DNA of 64,000 nucleotides from Methylopila sp. Yamaguchi (GCF_002897035.1 NZ_BAUX01000011.1:97367-161366), one strand, 5' to 3'; counted from the first letter of the stretch, positions 7,568-17,424 are shown. Notes: generated by a model not told the origin, from the sequence alone. Translations and numbers: made by a program.

Positions 7568-9766
7568 TCACTGAGAGATGTGGATCCGAGCAGGCCCGTG
7601 GCGGTCGAGAACGCTGACCGTGACGTCCGAACCGTGGCGAAAGAGGCGCAAGTTGACCTCGGACTCGCCCAGTCGCAGTCGCTTGATGAGAAGCTCGTCC
7701 ATGAACCGCGGCAAGGTCGGGTTGATGAAGGCGATTTCGTCCTGCTCATGCCGGAGTTCCAGCCCAAGGCAGGCGCGCAGCAGGGCGAAGGGCGACGCCG
7801 CGGCCCAGGCCTGCGGCGAACAGGCGACCGGATAGGCCACGGGCCCGCGATGCCGTTTCCGGACGAAGCCGCAATAGAGTTCGGGGAGGCGCCGCTCCTC
7901 TTGATAGATCGCCGCCTCGAACACCGCTTCGAACACGCGGGTCGCATGGTTCATCAGGCCGTAGCGCCCGAATCCGCATCCGAGCAGGGCGTTGTCGTGC
8001 GGCCAGATCGAGCCGTTGTGATAGGACATCGGATTGAACCGCTTCTCGGCGCGAGACAGCGTGCGGACGCCCCAACCGGTGAGGTTGTCGGTGTTCATAA
8101 GAGTGTCGGCCACGCGCGCCGCGCGCTCGGGAGACGCGATCCCGGCGAAAAGCGCATGGCCGGCGTTCGACGCCACCACCCGGCAGGGGCGCTTTGCGCC
8201 GTCGAGCGCGAGCGCGTAGGTCCCGAGATCCTCGCACCAGAACTGCTGTTCGAAGCGCGCGCGGAGCGTTTCGGCCGCTCTCGACAGGCGCTCCGACTCG
8301 CCCGTATGGCCAAGCGCCGCCGCCATCGTCGCGGCGTGGCGATTGGCGGCGAACATGTAGGCCTGCACCTCGCAGAGCGCGATCGGACCATCGGCGGCCG
8401 CGCCGTCTGCGTGGAAGACGCTGTCGTGGCTGTCCTTCCACCCTTGATTGGCGAGGCCCTGATCGGTCTTGCGGAAATATTCCAGGAAGCCGTCGCCGTC
8501 GCGATCGCCGAAGCGGTCGCACCACTCAAGAGCGGCCTCTATGTTCGGCCAGATCGCCTGCAGCAGCGCCTTATCGCCGGTCCGTTCGAAATACATGCCG
8601 GCGAGCATGATGAAGAGGGGCGTGGCGTCGACCGTGCCGTAGTAGCGCCGGAACGGCACTTCGCCGGTGCGCGCCATTTCGCCCAGGCGCCGTTCGTGGA
8701 GGATCTTGCCGGGTTCCGCGTCGGCGGCCGGATCGAAATCGGTCGCCTGCGTCCGAGCAAGATGTTTGAGGACGCCCGCCGCGATTTTGGGCTCGATCCA
8801 GAGCTTCATCATCGCGGTGATGATGCCGTCGCGGCCGAAGACGGTGCTGTACCAGGGGATCCCTGCGTAGGGATAGGGACCGTCCTCGGTGTTGGTCAGC
8901 AGCATCGACAGGTCGGCGGTGGAGCGACAGATCACTTCGTTGAAGAGCGCGTTCGACGTCTCAATCGTCGTGATCCCGGCCGTGTTGGCGCGGATCTGCC
9001 GGCGCACGTCGCGAAACGCCGTCAGGAAGTTCGGCGCCGGATCCCTTGAGCCTTCTTCGAATTCCGTGCGCACCAGGATCGAGGCGCGTTGCCTCGGCTC
9101 GAGCGTGATGAGGAAGCTCGCCCGGTTTGGCTCAAGCCGCGCGGGCGGGGGCTCGAAGACGAGGCGCGTGCAGCGGGTCACGCCATCGAGGCCCTCGTAC
9201 CGGAAGCCTGCGCGATCGACCCCGGTCTCGCTTGAGGAAACCATTCCGCGCCTCAGGCGCCCTATGCCGCGCACCTCGAAAAGATCACGGAAATCGGCGT
9301 CGAACAGGAAGTCGATCCGAAATTGCCGTTCGTGCGTGTCGAAGTTCCGAAAGCCGATCCGCTCGTAGCAAGCGTTCGACCACAGGAACTTCGTCCGCTC
9401 GACATAGATGATGTCGCGCGGGAGAGTCGCCTCTCCCACTTGGCTGTCGGGGTTGGTCAAATCCACCGTCAGCGCGGCGTTGTCGTCCTGAATCGCCGAG
9501 CCAAGCAGCAGGAGCCGCCGTCCTTCGAAGCGCATCTCAAACTTCGAGAGATAGCGGGTGTCGTTGTAGAAAAGGCCTTCCGCTCGGCCGGGCTCGGTCC
9601 CCATGTCGCCATAGGCGTCGAGCACAGCGAACGCATGGTCCTGCTTCAAGGCGCGCAGCGACCCCTCCACCAGCGACGTCTGAGCCGTGATGTAGTGTTC
9701 CGGCAGGTGCTCCTCGCGTTTGGAGCGATCTCCGGCGGGCCACGAGGCGGACTTCATCGAGCGCAT
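7568..9766 (-). CDS. Glycogen debranching enzyme-like protein (amylo-alpha-1,6-glucosidase)
   Basis: 732 residues. Residues about 35-230 match the bacterial N-terminal domain of debranching-enzyme-like proteins (VLDAYGDMGTEPGRAEGLFYNDTRYLSKF, LLLGSAIQDDNAALTVDLTNPD). The rest is an (alpha/alpha)6-barrel of the GH15/amylo-alpha-1,6-glucosidase type: PYAGIPWYSTVFGRDGIITAM, GDRDGDGFLEY, QGWKDSHDSVFHADG, YHNGSIWPHDNALL. It should hydrolyse alpha-1,6 or related glucosidic bonds in a cytosolic glucan. Its start overlaps the stop of the upstream GT4 gene by 13 bp, so the two are co-expressed. The pairing with a glycosyltransferase suggests storage or compatible-solute metabolism, which is inference. 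Confidence 0.9.
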   Translation of the reverse strand: MRSMKSASWPAGDRSKREEHLPEHYITAQTSLVEGSLRALKQDHAFAVLDAYGDMGTEPGRAEGLFYNDTRYLSKFEMRFEGRRLLLLGSAIQDDNAALTVDLTNPDSQVGEATLPRDIIYVERTKFLWSNACYERIGFRNFDTHERQFRIDFLFDADFRDLFEVRGIGRLRRGMVSSSETGVDRAGFRYEGLDGVTRCTRLVFEPPPARLEPNRASFLITLEPRQRASILVRTEFEEGSRDPAPNFLTAFRDVRRQIRANTAGITTIETSNALFNEVICRSTADLSMLLTNTEDGPYPYAGIPWYSTVFGRDGIITAMMKLWIEPKIAAGVLKHLARTQATDFDPAADAEPGKILHERRLGEMARTGEVPFRRYYGTVDATPLFIMLAGMYFERTGDKALLQAIWPNIEAALEWCDRFGDRDGDGFLEYFRKTDQGLANQGWKDSHDSVFHADGAAADGPIALCEVQAYMFAANRHAATMAAALGHTGESERLSRAAETLRARFEQQFWCEDLGTYALALDGAKRPCRVVASNAGHALFAGIASPERAARVADTLMNTDNLTGWGVRTLSRAEKRFNPMSYHNGSIWPHDNALLGCGFGRYGLMNHATRVFEAVFEAAIYQEERRLPELYCGFVRKRHRGPVAYPVACSPQAWAAASPFALLRACLGLELRHEQDEIAFINPTLPRFMDELLIKRLRLGESEVNLRLFRHGSDVTVSVLDRHGPARIHISQ

Positions 9767-10917
9767 CCGGACGCGGGCAGGGAGTATCTCGACTCGATTT
9801 CGAAGGGTGGAATCCGGTTCTCCCGACGTCCGCCCGCGGCGTGAGGGGGCACGGAGATCCCGCCGGCCCGAGCATCAATCCGGATCGGGCGACCGCGGGC
9901 GAGCAAAGCGTCGTACAACCTGCAATATCTCGCCGCCATCTGCTGGACGGTGAACCCGGCCTCGAAGTGGCCGCGCACCGCTTGGCGCGATAGGGCGCTC
10001 GCTTTATGGACCGCGCTTACAGCCTCCTCGACGGAGGACACGAGGAAGCCGGACACGCCGTCGGCGACGACCTCAGGAACCGAGCCGGTCGGCCAGGCGA
10101 TCACCGGCGTTCCAGCGGCCATGGCTTCGATCATCACCAGCCCAAAGGGTTCGCACCAGTCGATCGGAAAGAGCACGGCCAAGGCCTCGCCGAGGAATCT
10201 AGGTTTCTCTTGGTCGCCGATTTCTCCGACGAATTCGATCAGCGGATGATCCATCAGAGGTTTGATGCACTCGTTGAAGTAACTCCGATTGGCGACAGAG
10301 ATTTTGGCCGCGATTTTCAGAGGCACGCCGGCCCGCTTGGCGATCTCGATCGCGCGATCCGGGCGCTTCTCCGGCGACATGCGTCCGAGGAAGACGAGAT
10401 GGTCTCCCCCCCGTGGATTCAAAGGGATCAAGTCCGGCGGGAGGCCATGGTGGATCGTGGCGGCGACATTAGCGCCGATCGGCATGCTGAGCCGCTGGCT
10501 CTGCGAGATTGAAACGAGGGGGAGCTGCGGAAAAGCTCTATAGACCGGATGACAGTCAGGAAGATCGACCCGCCCATGCAGGGTCGTCACCGTCTTCGAA
10601 GCGACGTCTTGGAACAGGGGAAACTGGATCAGATCGGTGTGGAAATGGAGAAGATCGAAGTCGTCGGCGAGCCGACGCACCTGATCGAGCAGAACCAAGT
10701 GACTGGCGAGATGGTCCTCGACGCCGGCGAGCCGCAGCGCCTTCGGGCACAGCGGACACAACCGCGCCGAGGTCTTTGAATCGCCGCTTGCGAACAGCGT
10801 GACCTCATGGCCCTGCCGCACGAGCTCCTCGGTCAGCCAGGACACCACGCGTTCGGTTCCGCCATAAAGCAGTGGCGGCACGCTCTCCGCCAGCGGCGCG
10901 ATCTGAGCGATCCTCAT
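9754..10917 (-). CDS. GT4-family glycosyltransferase
   Basis: 387 residues from the ATG at 10917, which has an AAGGAA site just upstream; the longer frame adds 26 arginine-rich residues and overlaps nothing useful. The N-terminus is a GT-B Rossmann domain (MRIAQIAPLAESVPPLLYGGTERVVSWLTEELVRQGHEV), followed by VFLGRMSPEKRPDRAI at the domain linker. The donor-binding E-x7-E motif lies in FPIDWCEPFGLVMIEAMAAGTPVIA. It transfers an activated sugar to an unknown acceptor in the cytosol. It follows the aldo/keto reductase by 43 bp and overlaps the glucosidase by 13 bp. Confidence 0.9.
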   Translation of the reverse strand: MRIAQIAPLAESVPPLLYGGTERVVSWLTEELVRQGHEVTLFASGDSKTSARLCPLCPKALRLAGVEDHLASHLVLLDQVRRLADDFDLLHFHTDLIQFPLFQDVASKTVTTLHGRVDLPDCHPVYRAFPQLPLVSISQSQRLSMPIGANVAATIHHGLPPDLIPLNPRGGDHLVFLGRMSPEKRPDRAIEIAKRAGVPLKIAAKISVANRSYFNECIKPLMDHPLIEFVGEIGDQEKPRFLGEALAVLFPIDWCEPFGLVMIEAMAAGTPVIAWPTGSVPEVVADGVSGFLVSSVEEAVSAVHKASALSRQAVRGHFEAGFTVQQMAARYCRLYDALLARGRPIRIDARAGGISVPPHAAGGRRENRIPPFEIESRYSLPASGCAR

Positions 10918-10960
10918 CGGCTTTTCCTTGTTGTGTTGCCGCCGAGCGCGCGCTGCTCGT

Positions 10961-11851
10961 CTAAAGCATGGGAAGTCGACCCGGCCGGGGACCACGCGGG
11001 AACGCCGCGTCGATCCGGGCGAGCTCCGCCGCCGTCAAACGAAGCGCGCCTGCGCCCGCGTTGTCGGCGGTGTGCTCGGGGCTGGACGCCTTGGGGATCG
11101 CGAACAGCGACGGCCGCCGCAGCAGGAACCGAAGCGCCACTTGGCGCGGGGTCGCGCCATGGCTTGCGGCGATATCTTCGAGAACTTGGCCGCCCGCCGT
11201 GTTCGGCCCCGGAAAGTCGCCATGGCCGAACGGGCTGTAGGCGACCGTGGCGATGCCGTGCGCCTCGCACCAGGGCAGGACGGCGTGCTCGATGGCGCGC
11301 TCCTCTAGATTGTAGAGGACCTGATTGCAGGCGATGCGGCCTTCGCCGCCTGCGTTCCAGGCGTCCTCAAGGTCCGGCGCGTCGAAGTTGCTCACCCCCC
11401 AGGACAGGATCTTGCCCTGTGCGCGAAGCCGCTCGAAGGCGGCGAAGGTGTCCTCGAGCGGGTGCGACCCCGGCCAGTGGAGGAGGTAGCAGTCCAGCCG
11501 GTCCGTGCGCAGGCGCGCGAGCGAGCGCTCGCAGGCCGCCACGGTTCCCTCGCGCGAGGCGTTGCTTGGGACGACCTTGGAGACGAGGAAGACCTCGTCG
11601 CGCCGCCCGCCGATCGCCTCGCCGACCACCGTTTCGGCGTCGCCGTACATCTCGGCCGTGTCGATGTGGGTCATCCCCAGATCGAGGCCGCGGCGGAGCG
11701 CGGCGACCGCGGTGGGCCGGTGCGCGTCGTCGATGTACCAGGTTCCCTGGCCGATCGCCGCGACCTCGCGCAGCGCCGGACCGAAGGGCCGCCGCTCTAT
11801 GGCCTCCGGCCCCGAGGCGGAAAGCCGCCCCGGCGCGGCGTTGGGGCTCAT
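10961..11851 (-). CDS. Aldo/keto reductase
   Basis: 296 residues, usual for the family. The TIM-barrel active site is recognisable: DTAEMYGDAE holds the catalytic Asp and Tyr, VSKVVPSNASR holds the Lys, and YLLHWPG holds the His. The NADPH-binding end is AIPKASSPEHTADNAGA. It would reduce an aldehyde or ketone with NADPH in the cytosol. Its ATG overlaps the stop of the PfpI-family gene by 4 bp (11848-11851), so translation is coupled. With PfpI and the ABM monooxygenase upstream it could form a carbonyl-detoxification set; that is inference. Confidence 0.92.
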   Translation of the reverse strand: MSPNAAPGRLSASGPEAIERRPFGPALREVAAIGQGTWYIDDAHRPTAVAALRRGLDLGMTHIDTAEMYGDAETVVGEAIGGRRDEVFLVSKVVPSNASREGTVAACERSLARLRTDRLDCYLLHWPGSHPLEDTFAAFERLRAQGKILSWGVSNFDAPDLEDAWNAGGEGRIACNQVLYNLEERAIEHAVLPWCEAHGIATVAYSPFGHGDFPGPNTAGGQVLEDIAASHGATPRQVALRFLLRRPSLFAIPKASSPEHTADNAGAGALRLTAAELARIDAAFPRGPRPGRLPML

Positions 11852-12417
11852 TGGGCCGCGGCCTGCCGCGATGGCGAGCCGACGCTCGCCAGCAGCTTGA
11901 TTACCTCGCGGTTGAAGGCCGGAATGTCGTCGGGCTTGCGGCTCGTGACGAGGCCTTGATCAACGACGACCTCCTCATCCACCCACTCGGCTCCCGCGTT
12001 TTCGAGATCCGTCTTGAGCGACGGCCAGGAGGTCAAGCGCCGTCCGCGTGCGGCGCCCGCCTCGATAACGGTCCACGGCCCATGGCAAATCGACGCCACG
12101 GGTTTGCCCGCGTCGAAAAAGGCCTTTGCGAACGCGACGGCCTTCTGGTCCATCCGAAGCGCGTCGGGGTTGATGACGCCGCCCGGCAGGAGAAGCGCAT
12201 CGAATTGATCTGGCGACGCCTGGTCGAGGGGCACGTCGACGGGGAGGTCGTCCCCCCATTCCGTGAACTTCCAACCGCGAACCTGACCGTCCTTGGGCGA
12301 TACGATCGAGGTGTCCGCGCCGGCCTCGTCGAGCGCCTTGCGCGGTTCTGTCAACTCGACCTGCTCGAAGCCGTCCGTAACGAGGATGGCGATCTTCAGT
12401 CCGTTGATGTCGGCCAT
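11848..12417 (-). CDS. DJ-1/PfpI family protein (type 1 glutamine amidotransferase-like)
   Basis: 189 residues. The nucleophile elbow is ASICHGPW with the reactive cysteine, and the upstream conserved glutamate is in DGFEQVELTEPRKAL. The LLLPGGVINPDALR segment and SWPSLKTDLENAGAEWVDEEVVVD are typical of the PfpI/YhbO/YraA branch. These proteins are reported as stress-induced glyoxalases/deglycases or peptidases; the exact activity is disputed in the literature. It lies second in the operon, 43 bp after the ABM gene, and overlaps the aldo/keto reductase by 4 bp. Confidence 0.92.
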   Translation of the reverse strand: MADINGLKIAILVTDGFEQVELTEPRKALDEAGADTSIVSPKDGQVRGWKFTEWGDDLPVDVPLDQASPDQFDALLLPGGVINPDALRMDQKAVAFAKAFFDAGKPVASICHGPWTVIEAGAARGRRLTSWPSLKTDLENAGAEWVDEEVVVDQGLVTSRKPDDIPAFNREVIKLLASVGSPSRQAAAQ

Positions 12418-12460
12418 ATCGTTGCTCCTTCTGACGTAATCTGTGGGGCGTCCGCCGCCG

Positions 12461-12763
12461 TTACTTCGGAAGCTTCGAGGCGAGCACGTCGACTTTTGCG
12501 ATCGAGATTGGCTCGGAGAACAGGTCGGACTCCCGCTCTTTCAGAGCCTGCGCGACGCCGCCGGAAAGATGGGCTTGCCGGCCCCCCTCGTCGGGAAAGG
12601 CGTCGAAAACGCCGAACGTCGACGGTCCAAGCCGAACCGCGAACCAAGCTGTCGTCGCCGGCTCCTGCTCGACGATCGAGAGACCGCCGCGCAGAAAGTC
12701 TTCTACGTCGGCCTCTTTTCCGGGCTTCGCTTCCAGTCGTACCATCAGAGCTTTGGTCACCAT
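12461..12763 (-). CDS. ABM-domain protein (putative quinol monooxygenase, YgiN-like)
   Basis: 100 residues, one ABM ferredoxin-like domain: ALMVRLEAKPGKEADVEDFLRGGLSIVEQEPATTAWFAVRLGP, GVFDAFPDEGGRQAHLSGG. Such small cofactor-free proteins act as dimers on quinols or similar aromatic substrates, or remain uncharacterised. An AAGGAGGTCC ribosome site precedes the ATG. It is the first gene of the five-gene minus-strand operon that continues with PfpI, aldo/keto reductase, GT4 and glucosidase, so the promoter probably lies in the 848 bp gap upstream. Confidence 0.85.
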   Translation of the reverse strand: MVTKALMVRLEAKPGKEADVEDFLRGGLSIVEQEPATTAWFAVRLGPSTFGVFDAFPDEGGRQAHLSGGVAQALKERESDLFSEPISIAKVDVLASKLPK

Positions 12764-13611
12764 GGCGGACCTCCTTCAGTGGCGAGCGGTTCCGCTCCAA
12801 ACCCGGCGTCGGCCGCCCCCAAAGCGGAGGCGGTGACGATCGTGAAGGCCTCCTTGCCCGCAGGCGCGGCCGGTTGCCGACAGAGCGCTGAGGATCGGCG
12901 ACCAACGTATGCGCCCGCCAGAACAAGTGGCCGGCAAGGCCTATGTCGCCGGCGCGGGCCACCGACTAACCACGTCGTCAGCTTCGCTCGCTGCACCCAG
13001 TCGGCTCTTTGCTCAAGCATCTTGTAGCCTCATAGCGATGACGTCTTGCTGAACTACGGGCTGTGCGCATTCTTCCGCTTTAGCGCGCCGATCGCTGAAC
13101 TCAGGACGCCAAATCGCTATGGAGGGAATTAAGCGTTAGTTCTTCGGAAGGCCTATCCGGCAGGTCCCCTAGTAGGTTTCCTTATTAAGGCCGTTTGAGC
13201 GCTATGCGCGTAAGCCCTATGCGTTGGTCGCGGCGTAGCGAGGACCGCGAGGACGCTGGCTCATCTCAAGCTGGGGTCACGCCGACCGCTCCGCGGGACT
13301 TGGCCCGGACGTCCGGGGCGCAACGCGGGATTGGACCGGACGAGCTGCGGCCGCGCCGCCGAGCAGGAAGCGCAACGCGACCATCTCGAGGACGCCGGCC
13401 TTGACCAGACTTACGGGTCGTTCGGCGCAGTGGTCGACGGTACGGCCGGCGGCGCCGCCGCGGACCGAAAGGCGTTTGGAAGGAGCCGCGGCGGGCGACG
13501 ACGTCCGCCCAGCGATCACGCCTCCCCCCGGCGGTCAGCTGGCGATCCGTCGCCGGCGTCATCGGCTGCGCTGACTCCGTGAGCAGCTCAAGGTGGACGG
13601 CTCGGCCGCCC
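12764..13611. other. 848 bp intergenic region without a supportable gene
   Basis: Open frames here are arginine/proline/alanine-rich and overlap each other on both strands. None has a recognisable motif or a convincing ribosome site. The stretch around 13030-13200 is less GC-rich than its surroundings and could hold the promoter of the ABM-PfpI-AKR operon. Nothing specific was identified. Confidence 0.4.
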
Positions 13612-14385
13612 TCAGCGCCCCGCGGCCTTCAGGATAAGCGCTGCGATCGCGTCGGGCTGGGAGATGAGCGACAGGTGGCTCGCCTTGACCTCGATCGTCG
13701 TGGCGCCCATGCGCTTCGCCATGAAACGCTGGAGATCCGGATTGATCGTGCGGTCGTCGGCGGAGACGGCGTAGAAGCTCGGCTTGGACCTCCAGGCCGC
13801 GTTGCTGGTCCTGCCCGCAAGCAGCGCCTTCTGGAACGGCTGCTGCACGGCGTGAAGGACGAGCGCCTTCTCCCGCGGCAGGTCGCTCGCGAAGTCCCGG
13901 AGGAACGCCTCGCGCGTCAGCCGACCCTCTTCGCCGTCGAAGACGATGCCGGCGCTTGCGGGCGGCGTCGGGTAAGTCTTTGCGAGCGCCGTGTAATCTT
14001 CTCCGGCGTCGGGGGCGCGAGCGGCCACATAGACGAGCGACGAGACCTTCGGATGGACGCCGTTCTCGGTGACCAGCACGCCCGAGAAGGAATGCCCGAC
14101 CAGCACCGTCGGGCCGTCCTGGCGGTCCAGCACGCGCTGGACCGCCAGGACGGCCTCAGGCAGCGTGGTCAGTGGGTTCTGCACCGCCGTGGCGTTCATT
14201 CCCGCCGCCTGAAGCCGCGCGATGACCTCGGTCCAGCATGATCCGTCGGCGAAAAGGCCGTGAGCGAGGACGATATTGTCGGCCCGGACCAGGCCGGCGG
14301 CGGGCGTGGCGAGTGCGGGCTTGGTCGAGGCGGCGGCCGCGACCGCGGCGGCGAGAACGGTGTTGAACGTGCGGCGGTCCATCAC
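13612..14385 (-). CDS. Exported alpha/beta hydrolase
   Basis: 257 residues with an N-terminal signal (MMDRRTFNTVLAAAVAAAASTKPALA) that has a DRRTF twin-arginine look, so it probably acts in the periplasm. The hydrolase core is compact: oxyanion HGLFADGSCW, nucleophile elbow LVGHSFSGVLV with catalytic Ser, and C-terminal His in ASHLSLISQPDAIA. This matches the EstC/salicylate-esterase-like group found widely in Proteobacteria. The substrate is unknown. A perfect 19-bp inverted repeat lies inside the coding sequence (14113-14154). It is a single gene, with a 266 bp gap to the kinase downstream on the other strand. Confidence 0.88.
   Translation of the reverse strand: MMDRRTFNTVLAAAVAAAASTKPALATPAAGLVRADNIVLAHGLFADGSCWTEVIARLQAAGMNATAVQNPLTTLPEAVLAVQRVLDRQDGPTVLVGHSFSGVLVTENGVHPKVSSLVYVAARAPDAGEDYTALAKTYPTPPASAGIVFDGEEGRLTREAFLRDFASDLPREKALVLHAVQQPFQKALLAGRTSNAAWRSKPSFYAVSADDRTINPDLQRFMAKRMGATTIEVKASHLSLISQPDAIAALILKAAGR
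14113..14154. repeat. Perfect 19-bp inverted repeat inside a coding sequence
   Basis: Arms 14113-14131 and 14136-14154 are exact reverse complements separated by the four bases ACGC. They fall within the exported hydrolase gene, at codons for VQRVLDRQDGP. Such a stem could form a very stable mRNA hairpin, act as a protein-binding palindrome, or be chance in GC-rich DNA; an arm of 19 perfect pairs makes chance less likely. Confidence 0.7.
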
Positions 14386-14651
14386 GATCGGCTCCTTTCA
14401 TGACATCCTTGGCGTTCGCACGACGGAGGCCGTGGCGAAGCTGCGTCGGAAGACCCAGCCCTTCTGAAGTGCCGTGGAACCGAGCGGGGATCGATCAGAT
14501 CATCAGATCCGGCGCCTATACGTGCGTATGCCGGCCTCCAAATCCCCGTATGATTTTGCGCGCTTCCTCGTCATGTCACTGATCTCTTGATCAAAGGCCG
14601 AGGCGGGAGTCTAAGGCTTGAGCTGAGGAGCGCCTCTCACGCCCGAGGGGC

Positions 14652-16661
14652 GTGGTACCTCTGAAGGGCTCGCGCGGCGTCGCTGCGGGCCGCGGAGCCG
14701 ATGCGAGGCTGCCCTCGATGCGATTGGGGCGCCTGTGGGGGAAGACGTTGACGATAGCAGCGACCGAGCCGGCGACTCCGGTCTGGCCCCGTAGCATAAC
14801 CTTACGCGTGCTGGCGGGGGCTCTGGCGCTCGGAGTCTTCTTCATCGACGCGTTCACGCCGCTTCAGAGCGCGGTGGCGGTGCTCTACGTCCTCGTTATC
14901 CTGATCGCCGCCAAAGTTTCCGAGACCGATCTGCTCGTCGCTTCAGCGGCGAGCGTGGCGTTGGCGGCGCTGGCTTACGTCTACATGCACGGCGTCGATC
15001 AATTCGGATCGTCGACGATACGTCTGGCTGTGAGCTTCTCTGCGATCGGCATCGGAACGGTGCTCTCGCTGCAGAACCTGAAAGCGACGAACAGGCTCCG
15101 CGAGCAGGCCCGACTGCTCGACCTCTCGCACGACATGATCTTCGTTCGCGACGCGGCCGGGGTCATCCGGTTCTGGAACCGAGGAGCCGAAAATCGGTAT
15201 GGGTGGCCGGCCGAGTTGGCGATCGGCAAGGTCGCGGACGAACTGCTAGCCACGGAGTACCCGGCGAGGCGGGCCGACATTGAGCAACAGCTGCTCCGGA
15301 CCTCGCGCTGGGAAGGCGTGCTGCGCCAGCGCACGAGCGCGGGCGCGACCATCGTCGTGGAAAGCCGCTGGGCGCTGCAGCGCGGCGGTCCGGGCCAGCC
15401 GTTCAGGGTCCTGGAGACGCACCGGGACGTCACTGAGCGCGAGGCGTCGCACAGGGCTCTCGCTCAGAGCGAACGCCGCTACCGGCGCATGTTCGATGCG
15501 AACCGCGTGGGCCTTCTCCAGGAGGACTGGTCCGAGCTCCGGACGGAGCTGCGGCGGCTGACCTCCACGGATGAAGCCGATCTCCTCCGCTACATCGACG
15601 CGAACCCGGCCTTCGTGGAGCGGGCGAAGGCGCTCGTCCGCATCACCGACGTCAACGCCGCCTTCCTCGAGATCACCGGGGCCGACAGCGCGGTGAGCTT
15701 GCCCGGATCGCTCGACGGCATCCTCGGCGAGGCCGACCAGACCTTCGTGGGCTCGCTCGCGGCCTTTTGCCGGGGCGACAGGTTCTTCGAGGGCGAAACG
15801 GAGATACGGGCCTCCGACGGACGGCGCGTGCCCGTGATCTTCGGACTGACCTTCCCGGCCGTCGAGGAGGGTAACGACGGCGAGGTGCTGGCCTTCGTCG
15901 TCGACGCCTCGGAGCGCAACGAAGCCCAGAACGCGCTTCTGGCGGCTCAGGCGGAGCTCGCCCACGCCGCCCGCGTCGCCACCCTGGGCGAGCTGACGGC
16001 TTCGATCACCCACGAGGTCAACCAGCCGCTCGCCGCGATCGTCACCAATGGCGAGGCCGCGCTCCGCTGGCTCCGCCGGGCGGAGCCGGACCTCGAGGAG
16101 GTCTCGACCGCGCTCGTCCGGGCGATCGAGGAGGGTAAGCGGGCGAGCGCCGTCGTCCGCCGGATCCGGGCCTTCCTCACGAAGGGGCCAATCAGGCGCG
16201 ACGTCCTCGACGTGACGGAGCTGGTGCAGGACGCGCTCCTGCTGGTCGAGCGGGAGCTGACGAAATCCGGGGCGACCGTTCACCTGCAGCTCGACCCGAA
16301 GCTGCCGAGGATCTTGGGCGATCGGGTGCAACTGCAGCAGGTGCTGGTGAACCTCGCGGTGAATGCGACGCACGCCATGGCCGGCGCGCCGGATGGCCGG
16401 CTGTGGGTCGGAGCCGCGACCGACGGCGCCGGTCATGTCGCCGTGACGGTCGCCGACAGCGGGCCCGGGATCCCCGAGGCGAACCTCGGCAAACTGTTCG
16501 ATCCGTTCTTCACGACCAAGGAGGACGGCATGGGGATGGGCCTTGCGATCTGCCGCTCCACCATCGAAGCTCACGGCGGTCAGCTCTCGGTTGAGAGCCG
16601 GGCGGGCGAAGGCGCTCGCTTCATCTTCACGATCCCCACCGCCGCACAGGGCCCAGAATGA
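14652..16661 (+). CDS. Membrane PAS sensor histidine kinase (FixL/TodS-like)
   Basis: 669 residues from a GTG start with a GAGGGG site five bases upstream; an ATG at 14718 is an alternative. Residues about 48-150 contain membrane segments resembling a short MASE-like region ([48 protein letters not shown]). Two PAS domains follow (about 155-275 and 275-430). The H-box [15 protein letters not shown] carries H454, and the ATPase domain ends with DSGPGIP and [18 protein letters not shown]. This is the HPK4 class that includes FixL and DctB. No haem-binding pattern is obvious in the PAS domains. It overlaps its FixJ-type regulator by 4 bp. Confidence 0.9.
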   Translation: MVPLKGSRGVAAGRGADARLPSMRLGRLWGKTLTIAATEPATPVWPRSITLRVLAGALALGVFFIDAFTPLQSAVAVLYVLVILIAAKVSETDLLVASAASVALAALAYVYMHGVDQFGSSTIRLAVSFSAIGIGTVLSLQNLKATNRLREQARLLDLSHDMIFVRDAAGVIRFWNRGAENRYGWPAELAIGKVADELLATEYPARRADIEQQLLRTSRWEGVLRQRTSAGATIVVESRWALQRGGPGQPFRVLETHRDVTEREASHRALAQSERRYRRMFDANRVGLLQEDWSELRTELRRLTSTDEADLLRYIDANPAFVERAKALVRITDVNAAFLEITGADSAVSLPGSLDGILGEADQTFVGSLAAFCRGDRFFEGETEIRASDGRRVPVIFGLTFPAVEEGNDGEVLAFVVDASERNEAQNALLAAQAELAHAARVATLGELTASITHEVNQPLAAIVTNGEAALRWLRRAEPDLEEVSTALVRAIEEGKRASAVVRRIRAFLTKGPIRRDVLDVTELVQDALLLVERELTKSGATVHLQLDPKLPRILGDRVQLQQVLVNLAVNATHAMAGAPDGRLWVGAATDGAGHVAVTVADSGPGIPEANLGKLFDPFFTTKEDGMGMGLAICRSTIEAHGGQLSVESRAGEGARFIFTIPTAAQGPE

Positions 16662-17323
16662 TCCGGCAGGGCGGCAAAAGTTCGGGCGGCTCCGAGCCTG
16701 CGGACAAGCGCGTCGTCGTGGTGGTGGACGACGACGCAGGAATCCGCGAGTCCCTCGGCAGCCTGTTCCGGTCGGTGGACCTTCACGTCGAACTGTTCGG
16801 CTCGCCGGCGGACCTGCTTGCGCGACCGGCGCCGGACGTCCCGAGCTGCATCGTCCTCGACGTTCGGCTTCCAGGGATCAGCGGGCTCGACTTCCAGCAA
16901 CAGCTCGCGGCCGCCGGCGTGCATCTGCCAGTCATTTTCATGACCGGGCACGGCGACATCCCGATGTCCGTGCGCGCCATGAAGGCGGGCGCCGTCGACT
17001 TCCTGGCGAAGCCGTTCAGAGACCAGGACATGCTGGACGCGGTCATGAGCGCGATCGAGCGCGATGCGCTGCGGCGGCGCGACCTGGCGGCCGAGACGGA
17101 TCTCAAAGCCCGTTACGCCGCGCTCACCGCCCGCGAACGCGAGGTCATGGGTTACGTCACCGCCGGCCTCATGAACAAGCAGATCGCGGGTGAGATCGGT
17201 CTGAGCGAAATCACAGTGAAGATCCACCGCGGCTCCGCCATGCGCAAGATGAACGCGAAGTCGCTCGCCGAGTTGGTGCGGATGGCGCAAGCGCTGGGCG
17301 TGACGGACCCGCGGTCGTCGTGA
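16658..17323 (+). CDS. FixJ-family response regulator with LuxR-type HTH
   Basis: 221 residues. The receiver domain (about 18-135) has acidic pocket VVDDDAG, phospho-acceptor D68 in CIVLDVRLPGISG, IFMTGHGDIPMSVRAM and Lys in FLAKPF. The output domain is a LuxR/NarL helix-turn-helix: LTAREREVMGYVTAGLMNKQIAGEIGLSEITVKIHRG. It is encoded directly after, and overlapping by 4 bp, the HPK4 kinase, so the two form a cognate pair. Targets are unknown; a second, output-less receiver gene follows 101 bp later. Confidence 0.93.
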   Translation: MIRQGGKSSGGSEPADKRVVVVVDDDAGIRESLGSLFRSVDLHVELFGSPADLLARPAPDVPSCIVLDVRLPGISGLDFQQQLAAAGVHLPVIFMTGHGDIPMSVRAMKAGAVDFLAKPFRDQDMLDAVMSAIERDALRRRDLAAETDLKARYAALTAREREVMGYVTAGLMNKQIAGEIGLSEITVKIHRGSAMRKMNAKSLAELVRMAQALGVTDPRSS

Positions 17324-17424
17324 CGCAAACCTGTGTATGATTTTCGGGCTCTGCGGGCTGCCTTAAATTGAACCGGAGCTGAGCACCGCTCGTTGCGTCC
17401 GCGAGGGACGCACAGAGGATTCCC

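Noticed and set aside
12757..13020. Minus-strand 87-codon frame upstream of the ABM gene
   Set aside because: Its stop lies in the ABM leader, its composition is arginine/alanine-rich and no motif is present.
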